From an uncultured Lachnospiraceae bacterium (GTDB lineage: Bacteria; Bacillota; Clostridia; Lachnospirales; Lachnospiraceae): a DNA stretch of 64,000 bases. The stretch spans positions 8,232 through 72,231 of the forward strand of contig UQDA01000014.1 of NCBI GenBank assembly GCA_900539715.1, given 5' to 3'. The translations under genes were made by a program, and so were the position numbers. Numbering within the stretch: the stretch's first letter is position 1; each line of letters begins with the position of its first letter. Under the pieces are notes generated by a model. It did not search any database, had not been told where the DNA came from, and saw only the letters and a program-made list of their open reading frames with translations. Shown piece by piece: positions 34,675 through 40,600 of this stretch.

Positions 34675-34703
34675 TTGACATCCATTTTGACTTCGTTTAA
34701 AAT
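34675..34703 (+). promoter_or_regulatory. Promoter of the orphan RNA downstream of feoB
   Basis: TTGACA (34675-34680), a 17-base spacer, TAAAAT (34698-34703). No plus-strand gene follows, so it would drive only the RNA. Confidence 0.65.
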
Positions 34704-34709
34704 AAGGAC

Positions 34710-34824
34710 AAGTTGAGAAGTTATCAACCCACAAAATCAGGCGGGATATTTTCTGAGAAGAAGATGTCCTGCCATCCCCCCCTATATGAAGATGATGACC
34801 GCCGGTTTCCGGCGGTTTTTTTAT
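34710..34824 (+). ncRNA. Candidate small RNA in the feoB 3' region
   Basis: A consensus promoter (34675-34703) and a strong terminator (ACCGCCGG...CCGGCGGT with seven T, about 34799-34822) enclose about 115 bases with no reading frame of note. The body can form GGCGGGA/TCCTGCC (34739-34773) and has a single-stranded run CATCCCCCCCTA (about 34774-34785). C-rich single-stranded patches are typical of Firmicute small RNAs that pair with Shine-Dalgarno sites. It matches no class I know. It could also be a feoB 3'-UTR product. Confidence 0.6.
34799..34822 (+). terminator. Terminator of the candidate RNA (and of feoB)
   Basis: ACCGCCGG and CCGGCGGT form an 8-bp stem with a TTT loop, followed by a T run. 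feoB has no other terminator. Confidence 0.9.
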
Positions 34825-34855
34825 GATAGGAAGGTTTCTTTCCTATCATAAAAAA
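34817..34855. repeat. Perfect 16-bp inverted repeat, T-rich hairpin
   Basis: TTTTTTATGATAGGAA (34817-34832) is exactly inverted at 34840-34855 with a 7-base loop. It shares its T run with the terminator before it and could act as a bidirectional terminator. It is followed by GCACA-ATTA-TGTGC. The similar element at 25067-25109 is followed by ACGC-TTAT-GCGT. Confidence 0.7.
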
Positions 34856-34888
34856 GCACAATTATGTGCTAAGGCACATATTGTTATT

Positions 34889-34948
34889 GTTTACACCAGC
34901 CTCAAACTCTCGCCGTTTGAGGCGTGAGAACGTGATTCTGGGGTGAGC
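34889..34948 (+). repeat. Dispersed palindromic repeat, copy B
   Basis: 50 of 60 bases match the minus strand of 4671-4730. The core GCCTCAAAC...GTTTGAGGC can fold on itself. It lies at the left edge of the 35.0-36.0 kb AT-rich segment and ends in a T run (34953-34960), so it may double as a terminator. Confidence 0.7.
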
Positions 34949-34997
34949 GGGTCTTTTTTTCATGTTTCCACAATAAAACTCAGGAAAAATCAGAAGT

Positions 34998-35342
34998 TTA
35001 TCGGAGTATTAAAACACCTTTCATAAATTGTGTTTCATTATGTGTTTCATACACGATAGCTTTTTCTTCTTCAGTACATCCAATCAATATTTTTATTTCT
35101 GAATCCTTTTTCATCAAATCGACAATACACATTATTGCATCAACCTTTTTTTCGGCACTTCCTACCCATACATCTATTCCCGCACCATCCATAGAGGAGG
35201 TATCTTTCAAATAGCCATAATCAACCCGATAAATGAAATTGGGATACTTAGGATGTGCGGTTCCTTTTGGTCTATCAATTACAATTTCTGAATTGGTCAC
35301 CAATTTATCCAATGCGTTCCAAAATTCGCTATTGTACTGCAT
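34998..35342 (-). CDS. Short inorganic-pyrophosphatase-like protein
   Basis: 114 residues from ATG 35342 behind AAAGGGAG. The phrase IDRPKGTAHPKYPNFIYRVDYGYLKDT corresponds in outline to the E-x7-K...YPxxYG region of family I soluble pyrophosphatases (shortened here: IDRPKGTAHP and DYGYLKDT), and DGAGIDVWVGS to the DGDPID metal-binding block. IKILIGCTEEE is a further conserved piece. The family is normally about 170 residues, so this is a short form missing some of the metal ligands, and hydrolysis of pyrophosphate is not certain. Codon use is AT-rich. It stands alone on the minus strand. Confidence 0.6.
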   Translation of the reverse strand: MQYNSEFWNALDKLVTNSEIVIDRPKGTAHPKYPNFIYRVDYGYLKDTSSMDGAGIDVWVGSAEKKVDAIMCIVDLMKKDSEIKILIGCTEEEKAIVYETHNETQFMKGVLILR

Positions 35343-35448
35343 CTTACCACTCCCTTTCAAATTTAAACTATTCTAATTCACTATCTCTTTACATTTTAAG
35401 GTATAATCAATAAATGTATCAATGTTACTTAGCAACCCATTTTTTAAT

Positions 35449-35556
35449 TTATTGCTTTGGATAATCTTTTCTATAATCTGCAACCACATATGCGATTGCT
35501 TCTTCAATTTGGTGTTTTAGCACCCTTGGAGTATATTTACTATTTGCATTATTAAG
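35449..35556 (-). pseudogene. Possible gene remnant, about 36 codons
   Basis: Between a TGA near 35557 and the TAA at 35449-35451 the minus strand reads KYTPRVLKHQIEEAIAYV-like sequence ending in DYRKDYPKQ. It has the amphipathic look of a real C-terminus, but there is no start codon or ribosome site. I cannot name the family. Confidence 0.3.
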
Positions 35557-35590
35557 ACTTCATTTCATTACAGTATTTAATGATGTGAAT

Positions 35591-35638
35591 AAAAAAACAA
35601 GACGAACAGTCCTATTAGGTAGGGAATGCCAATCTTGT
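35591..35638 (-). terminator. Terminator of the minus-strand orphan transcript
   Basis: ACAAGA (minus of 35633-35638) and TCTTGT (minus of 35597-35602) form the stem base, with CCTA/TAGG inside, followed by seven T. Confidence 0.55.
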
Positions 35639-35806
35639 GTGCGTAGTTTTCCTATTATCTCTTTTCTCTCTAATCTAAAATATCTTTACTAAAAAAATTT
35701 TTCTTGCTCTGTTTATTGTAATAAAATAATCTCTCAAAATGGATTCTATTCTCTACTGTGTTCTCTCTGTTTCTGTTACTGCCGCGCATAAACTAAACAC
35801 ATCATT
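35591..35806 (-). ncRNA. Candidate small RNA or leader transcript on the minus strand
   Basis: A promoter (TAGACT, 17 bases, TATAAT; 35836-35841 and 35813-35818 on the minus strand) and a terminator (ACAAGA...TCTTGT followed by seven T, 35638-35591) enclose about 215 bases. A 39-codon frame (start 35789, stop 35670, beginning MRGSNRNREN) lies inside, but no Shine-Dalgarno precedes it. Either a non-coding RNA or a weakly translated small protein is possible. It belongs to the AT-rich segment. Confidence 0.45.
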
Positions 35807-35812
35807 TTTTAT

Positions 35813-35841
35813 ATTATACCTGCGAAACGTATTGGAGTCTA
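35813..35841 (-). promoter_or_regulatory. Promoter of the minus-strand orphan transcript
   Basis: TAGACT at 35841-35836, a 17-base spacer, and TATAAT at 35818-35813, read on the minus strand. Confidence 0.5.
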
Positions 35842-36032
35842 TAGATTTTCTATAAATTTCCACTTTTTAAAATTTCTTGACTTAATGGGAATTTTGTTCC
35901 CGAAAATGTTTTTAAAGGGCAGACCCGAAGATTTACCCCTTAACTTAACAAAATTCTGGTCTAACTAAATGACATTGCCAGTGAACAGTAACCACATACT
36001 TTTTATAGGACAAAAAAACTTTTTCGTCCGCT
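35842..36032. other. AT-rich gene-free stretch
   Basis: There is no coding frame. A small hairpin GGGAA-TTTTG-TTCCC lies at 35889-35903. Otherwise I see nothing I can name. Confidence 0.4.
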
Positions 36033-36061
36033 TGTAACAGCTTTTTAAATCCGTTATACTG
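36033..36061 (+). promoter_or_regulatory. Promoter for the kinase and lipase-phosphatase operon
   Basis: TTGTAA (36033-36038), a 17-base spacer, TATACT (36056-36061). It is 53 bases before the first start. Confidence 0.65.
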
Positions 36062-36114
36062 GAAGAAAGGATGGGGTGTCCGGATTTCAGCAAAAGACGA
36101 AGGGAGGGTTTTTT

Positions 36115-36729
36115 ATGAAGGGACAGATGATAATCACAATAGGCAGGTGCTTTGGAAGCAACGGCAGGGAGATAGGGGACCGGCTGGCACGGGAACTTGG
36201 GCTTGGATTTTATGACCGCAATCTGATAGATCTGGCTGCAAAGAAAGCAGGTATAGAGAGAAGCGTGGCGGGAAATGCGGACGAAAAGCTGATAGGACGG
36301 TTTTTAGAGCTGTCTCCGGGGCTGGATCTTATCCAGGAAAGCCGGAATGAAAAGATTTACCGGGCGCAGGCGGAGGTGATAAGGTCTATCGTAAAGAGCG
36401 GGGAATCCTGTGTTTTTGTTGGAAGAGGGGCGGATTATGTGCTGCGTAACCGTCCGGAAGTGTTAAAGGTCTTTATCTATGCGCCTTTGGAAAGCAGGAT
36501 ACAGACTGTCATGAAGCGTTATGATTTCAATGAGGATGAGGCGCAGAGAGTTATCCGTCACATGGACAAAACGAGGCGCAACTATTATGAATATTTTACG
36601 GATCGCAACTGGGATCAGAAGGAAGGAAAGGATCTTTTGCTCGACAGCAGCGAATTCGGCATCAGGGGATGTGTGGAGCTGATAAAAGCGGCAGCAGAAA
36701 TCAAAATGGAACGGGATTGGGATGTATGA
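36115..36729 (+). CDS. Cytidylate-kinase-like P-loop kinase
   Basis: 204 residues from ATG 36115, behind GGGAGGG; the longer frame upstream has no site. The N-terminus MIITIGRCFGSNGREIGDRLA carries a nucleotide-binding loop in which the usual GKST is replaced by GSNGRE, the mark of the cytidylate-kinase-like (AAA_26) subfamily, and GLGFYDRNLIDLAAKKAG follows. VFVGRGADYVLR is also typical. The true substrate is not known; these proteins are not the essential Cmk. The gene overlaps the lipase-phosphatase gene by 4 bases (ATGA), so the two are translationally coupled. Regulation is through the promoter just upstream. Confidence 0.8.
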   Translation: MKGQMIITIGRCFGSNGREIGDRLARELGLGFYDRNLIDLAAKKAGIERSVAGNADEKLIGRFLELSPGLDLIQESRNEKIYRAQAEVIRSIVKSGESCVFVGRGADYVLRNRPEVLKVFIYAPLESRIQTVMKRYDFNEDEAQRVIRHMDKTRRNYYEYFTDRNWDQKEGKDLLLDSSEFGIRGCVELIKAAAEIKMERDWDV

Positions 36730-38552
36730 AAAAAGAAATACTGGATTTGACGCAAAAGTGCAGAGTGAAATGCCTGCCGGAGGACATACTGGAACAGAAG
36801 ATGGAAGAAGAGGCAGAGCCTTTTTTACAGAGGATCCGCGTAAGCGGTATGATGAAAACAACTGAAAATAAAGGCTTATATTATGAGCTTTATCCGCAGG
36901 AAAATGCAAAAGGAACTATCGTGGTCAGCTATGGTTTTACGGAGTCCTGCTTAAAATACTATGAGCTTCTTTATTATTTTTACAGGGAAGGCTATCAGGC
37001 GGCCATCATGGACCATCGCGGGCACGGGCGCTCCATGCGCGAGGTGGAGGATATGACGGTCGTGCATGTCGAGCTGTTTTCCCGTTATGTAAAGGATCTG
37101 CATCATTTTGTGGAGAAGAAGGTGAAGCCGATGGCGGATGGAAAGCCGCTGTATCTGTTCGCACATTCGATGGGCGGATGCATCGGGACTTTTTATCTGG
37201 AGCAGTATCCGGACGATTTTAAAAGGGCGGTCCTGACCGCTCCGATGCTCGGGGTAAAGCTGGGCGGATGTCCTGCATGGGCTGCCAGGGTACTGTGTGA
37301 TATGGAGGTATTCCGCGGAAAAGGTACGGAGCGGCTGTTTACTCAGTCGGCTTTTGACCCGGACGAGTCTTTTGAAGAGTGTTCCGCAAGCTCTGAGGCG
37401 CGTCATGCCTGGTATATGAAAAAGCGGCGGGAGGACGAGAATTATCAGACTTCCTCCGGCAGCTATTATTGGGGGAAGGAAGCGATAAATGCAGGGGAAT
37501 TCGTGGTCAGCAGAAAGCAGGCAGAGAAGGTAAAGGCTTCTGTGCTCCTGTTTCAGGCAGAATACGACAGTCTCGTGAAGCCAGAACCTCAGGACCGGTT
37601 TATTTCCCGTATTGCGGATGGCAGACTGGTGTTTGTGCCGGGAGTACGTCATGAAATCTATCGGGCGCCCAATGAGGTATTGCAGCCATATTTGGAGGAA
37701 ATATTCCGGTTTTACGAGGGTGCGGACCAGCCGGTAACGAAAGAGGCTCAGGCGCTTTTGGTGACAGGGATAGAAAATGCGAGGCAGCTTGGCGGATATG
37801 AGACGGCGGACGGGCGTCATGTGAAAAGGGACGTTCTTCTGCGTACGGCGAAACTTTCGGATGCGCCGTCGGAGGAGCTGGCTGCATTAAAGGACATTTA
37901 CCATCTCGGCGTTGTGGTGGATTTCAGGACGTTGGCAGAAAGAGAGGGAGCACCGGATCCGGAGATAGACGGCGTGGACAATATTGTTCTGGATGTGCTG
38001 GATGAGGGCAGCAGGACGGGAGCGGGCGCGGCGATAGCCGGGATATATGAAAACGGCGGTGCCGAGCCGGCAGGGGTCATGCTGAATATCATCAGAAGCG
38101 GCTGCGTTTCCGAACGGATGTATGCGGATATGGCATTTGACCCTGCGGCAGAAAAGGGCTTTCGTGATTTTTTCAGGATACTGTTGGAAAATGGCGGGCA
38201 AAAGGCTGTTTTATGGCATTGCAGCGGAGGAAAGGACAGGACGGGAGCAGCTGCCGTCTTACTGCTTTTGGCACTGGGCGTAAACAAGGAGACTGCGCTG
38301 AGGGACTTTGAGCTGACAAACGAGTTTCTGCGGGAGAAGATAGCCTATATGGAAAGCCGTGCGGCAGAGCTGACTGACGACCCGGAAGAAATCGCGTGGG
38401 TAAAAGATCTGACGGGAGTAAATCGAAAATATATGGAAAAGCTTCTGGATACGCTGGAGGAAAAGTACGGCTCGCAGGAGCGTTATCTTACGGAAGGGCT
38501 GGGGCTTGACAGGGCAGAGCTGGAACAGCTCAGGGAAATGTATCTGGAATAA
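36726..38552 (+). CDS. Fusion of a lysophospholipase-type hydrolase and a tyrosine-phosphatase domain
   Basis: 608 residues from ATG 36726, coupled to the kinase gene. Residues about 20-330 form an alpha/beta hydrolase of the serine aminopeptidase/lysophospholipase type: TIVVSYGFTES, MDHRGHGRS, nucleophile elbow AHSMGG (Ser148), acid AEYDSLV (Asp281) and base VRHEIY (His309). Residues about 345-608 form a phosphatase of the Y_phosphatase3/PtpB type: NARQLGGYETADGR, LLRTAKLSD, VVDFRTLAERE, and the P-loop HCSGGKDRTG with Cys499 and Arg505. Both active sites look intact. The two domains are normally separate proteins. A joint role on a phosphorylated lipid or acyl-glycerol is inferred, since PtpB-like enzymes can act on phosphoinositides. 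Both are cytoplasmic; no signal peptide is seen. Confidence 0.85.
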   Translation: MKKEILDLTQKCRVKCLPEDILEQKMEEEAEPFLQRIRVSGMMKTTENKGLYYELYPQENAKGTIVVSYGFTESCLKYYELLYYFYREGYQAAIMDHRGHGRSMREVEDMTVVHVELFSRYVKDLHHFVEKKVKPMADGKPLYLFAHSMGGCIGTFYLEQYPDDFKRAVLTAPMLGVKLGGCPAWAARVLCDMEVFRGKGTERLFTQSAFDPDESFEECSASSEARHAWYMKKRREDENYQTSSGSYYWGKEAINAGEFVVSRKQAEKVKASVLLFQAEYDSLVKPEPQDRFISRIADGRLVFVPGVRHEIYRAPNEVLQPYLEEIFRFYEGADQPVTKEAQALLVTGIENARQLGGYETADGRHVKRDVLLRTAKLSDAPSEELAALKDIYHLGVVVDFRTLAEREGAPDPEIDGVDNIVLDVLDEGSRTGAGAAIAGIYENGGAEPAGVMLNIIRSGCVSERMYADMAFDPAAEKGFRDFFRILLENGGQKAVLWHCSGGKDRTGAAAVLLLLALGVNKETALRDFELTNEFLREKIAYMESRAAELTDDPEEIAWVKDLTGVNRKYMEKLLDTLEEKYGSQERYLTEGLGLDRAELEQLREMYLE

Positions 38553-38578
38553 AAAAGTGTGAGCCTTGGCGTACCGGG

Positions 38579-38606
38579 CCGCGTGCGAAAGCACGCGGTT
38601 CTTTTT
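38579..38606 (+). terminator. Terminator of the lipase-phosphatase operon
   Basis: CCGCGTGC-GAAA-GCACGCGG, a perfect 8-bp stem with a GNRA loop, then TTCTTTTT. Confidence 0.9.
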
Positions 38607-38630
38607 GGCAGCCTGCGCTGGAAGGGGTAC

Positions 38631-38666
38631 AAAAAAACCGCTGAGTCATAAAACTCAACGGTTTTA
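38631..38666 (-). terminator. tRNA-Pro terminator
   Basis: Read on the minus strand, AAAACCGTTGAGT pairs with ACTCAGCGGTTTT (one G-U pair) and ends in a T run. Confidence 0.85.
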
Positions 38667-38672
38667 AATCAG

Positions 38673-38745
38673 TCGGAGTGACAAGACTTGAACTTGCGGC
38701 CTCTTCGTCCCTAACGAAGCGCTCTACCACCTGAGCCACACCCCG
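38673..38745 (-). tRNA. tRNA-Pro (anticodon AGG)
   Basis: 73 bases fold as a cloverleaf: acceptor CGGGGTG/CACTCCG with discriminator A, D stem GCTC/GAGC, anticodon stem CTTCG/CGAAG with loop TTAGGGA, T stem GCAAG/CTTGT with loop TTCAAGT. C1-G72 and A73 are the bacterial proline identity pattern. The anticodon is AGG instead of the common TGG. No CCA is encoded. A promoter on the minus strand (38779-38807) and a terminator frame it as a single-gene unit. Confidence 0.93.
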
Positions 38746-38778
38746 ATTCTGTCTGGCTGTCTCAACCGGACAAGTGAT

Positions 38779-38807
38779 ATTCTACTGCAAGGGATGACAA
38801 AAGTCAA
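38779..38807 (-). promoter_or_regulatory. Promoter of tRNA-Pro
   Basis: On the minus strand TTGACT (38807-38802), a 17-base spacer, TAGAAT (38784-38779), 34 bases before the tRNA. Confidence 0.75.
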
Positions 38808-38851
38808 CACTTATTTTAAAAAAAATTAAAAAAATTTTTGTATTTTCTTTC

Positions 38852-38880
38852 TTGAGTTCCTTTTGGGAATCGACTATAGT
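38852..38880 (+). promoter_or_regulatory. Promoter of the VanZ-like gene
   Basis: TTGAGT (38852-38857), a 17-base spacer, TATAGT (38875-38880). Confidence 0.65.
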
Positions 38881-38900
38881 AGACGCAGATGGAGGAGCTT

Positions 38901-39443
38901 ATGAAATATATATGGCTGACGATTAAAAAAATGCTGAGATATCTGTTAAAACCGCTGTCCTTTGTGCCGGCGCTCTGTGTGATGTATCTTATCTATTCGT
39001 TTTCGGCTCAGGCGGGGGCGGAATCCGGGGAATTGAGCATGAAGGTGAGCAGTAAGATAGTGGAGATAGGGGCGAGGCTTCTGGACCGGGAGCTAAGTGC
39101 GGCACAGATTTCTCAATACGCGGTGGGAATCCACTTTTTAGTGAGGAAGATGGCGCATTTTTCAGAATATATGCTGCTGGGGATATCGATGGCGCTGCCG
39201 TTGTACGTATATCGTGTGAGAGGTTTCTGGCTTGTTCTGGCGGCAGGATTTTTCTGCGTGGCGTTTGCAGGGCTTGATGAGTATCATCAGATGTTTGTGG
39301 CAGGACGTTCGCCGGCGCTGAAGGATGTGCTGATAGACAGCGCCGGGAGCATAACGGGGATTTATATTACGAGGATATGCGGGTTCATCGGGAGAAAGAC
39401 GGTGTTTGCGCCTCTGGCGATGGAGCGCAGACGGAAACGGTGA
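38901..39443 (+). CDS. VanZ-family membrane protein
   Basis: 180 residues from ATG 38901, behind GGAGGAG; ATG 38889 upstream overlaps that site. Four membrane helices carry the family motifs: FLVRKMAHFSEYMLLG, GLDEYHQMFVAGRSPALKDVLIDSAGS (shortened: DEYHQMFV and DVLIDSAG). VanZ proteins are linked to low-level teicoplanin resistance and envelope stress in some species, but most are of unknown function. The 3' end overlaps the convergent PfkB-family gene by 59 bases. Confidence 0.85.
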   Translation: MKYIWLTIKKMLRYLLKPLSFVPALCVMYLIYSFSAQAGAESGELSMKVSSKIVEIGARLLDRELSAAQISQYAVGIHFLVRKMAHFSEYMLLGISMALPLYVYRVRGFWLVLAAGFFCVAFAGLDEYHQMFVAGRSPALKDVLIDSAGSITGIYITRICGFIGRKTVFAPLAMERRRKR

Positions 39444-40341
39444 TTTTTGGAAAGAGGGATTCTATCTCGTTTCCGGATGCAAGAAAATCCGAAAAAGCGC
39501 TGGCGCTTCCGGCGGCGACGCTCATCTGGAAGGCATACCGGTACTCGTGCGTCTGTTCCCATCCTGCAAGGAAACCGGCTACCATGGAATCTCCTGCGCC
39601 GACCGCATTTTTTAATGCTCCTTTTGGAGCAGGTGCGATATAGGAGGAGCCGTCTTCGGCAGCAAGAAGCGCACCCTGCCCTCCCATAGAGACGAGGACG
39701 TTGCGCGCACCCATTTTTTGAAGCCGGCGCGCATACTCAAAAATTTGGCTGCTGTCGCACAAAACTGTGCCGAACAGATCTTCTAGCTCGTGGAGATTGG
39801 GCTTTATGAGAAATGGATGAAAAGGGAGCGTCTGCAGCAGCGGCTGTTTTGATGCGTCTACGATCACCGGAACATTTTTGAGGGAGAGTTTTTCCAGGAT
39901 ATCACGGTAAAGGGTATCCGGCATCCCGGCCGGGATGCTTCCGGCGAGTATGAGGGTATCCCGGTCGGTAAGGGAAGATATGCGGGAGAGCAGACGCTGA
40001 AGGCTTTCGGGGTCGATGGAAGGCCCCATACCGTTTATCTCCGTCCCGTCAAAATCCTTTAGTTTGACATTGATGCGTGAAATCCCATCTTTTAATCTGA
40101 TGAGGTCGCAGCAGATACCGGCGCTGTAGAGGCGGTGCAGTATTTCTTCTCCGACGAATCCGGCGGCAAAGCCGAGAGCGGTATTTTCGATGCCGAGGTT
40201 ATGGAGGACGGTGGAGACATTGATGCCTTTTCCGCCGGGAAGGAGCTGTTCCGTTGTGGTACGGTTTGTCCTTCCTGTTGCAAAGGCGTCAAGCGTTACG
40301 ATATAATCAAGAGATGGATTCAGGGTCACTGTATAGATCAT
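39385..40341 (-). CDS. PfkB-family sugar kinase, 1-phosphofructokinase type
   Basis: 318 residues from ATG 40341 behind GGAAAGAGGC on the minus strand. The start MIYTVTLNPSLDYIV and the motifs GGKGINVSTVL, PGGKG and NAVGAGDSMVAGF (catalytic Asp in GAGD) place it with 1-phosphofructokinase (FruK) and tagatose-6-phosphate kinase. No fruR or PTS gene is beside it, so the substrate is open. A perfect 20-base palindrome lies 15 bases upstream of the start and may be an operator. Its 3' end overlaps the VanZ gene from the other side. Confidence 0.82.
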   Translation of the reverse strand: MIYTVTLNPSLDYIVTLDAFATGRTNRTTTEQLLPGGKGINVSTVLHNLGIENTALGFAAGFVGEEILHRLYSAGICCDLIRLKDGISRINVKLKDFDGTEINGMGPSIDPESLQRLLSRISSLTDRDTLILAGSIPAGMPDTLYRDILEKLSLKNVPVIVDASKQPLLQTLPFHPFLIKPNLHELEDLFGTVLCDSSQIFEYARRLQKMGARNVLVSMGGQGALLAAEDGSSYIAPAPKGALKNAVGAGDSMVAGFLAGWEQTHEYRYAFQMSVAAGSASAFSDFLASGNEIESLFPKITVSVCAPSPEAQTPSFSR

Positions 40342-40355
40342 GGGAGCCTCTTTCC

Positions 40356-40375
40356 AGTTGTATAAAAATACAACT
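40356..40375. promoter_or_regulatory. Perfect palindrome in the leader of the sugar kinase gene
   Basis: AGTTGTAT-AAAA-ATACAACT, two perfect 8-base arms, lies between a minus-strand TATAAT (near 40392) and the kinase start codon. It is a good operator candidate for a dimeric repressor, or could fold as an RNA hairpin in front of the ribosome site. Confidence 0.6.
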
Positions 40376-40600
40376 ATGCACACTTTTTATTATATGATGT
40401 TGGGGCAAAAGCCCCCGGCTGCGATATCCGAATATTGGGGCGGGTCAATCAGTCATAGAACCACTCCCGTGCAAGCACGTCGTGTTTCATGATTTTTGCC
40501 CCTGATATCATTATATTATAGAGCGGCAGGAGAGGCAGGTCAATCGGCGTACACAAAAACAAACGGGCGGTTATGCCTGGATAATGGAAAGAGGGAAAAA

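Noticed and set aside
35670..35789. 39-codon minus-strand frame as a protein gene
   Set aside because: No Shine-Dalgarno is seen, so it is kept only as part of a candidate RNA.
38673..38746. Reading of the tRNA as having an 8-bp acceptor stem, as in selenocysteine tRNA
   Set aside because: Starting one base later gives a normal 7-bp stem and the proline C1-G72, A73 pattern. There is no long variable arm and no TCA anticodon.
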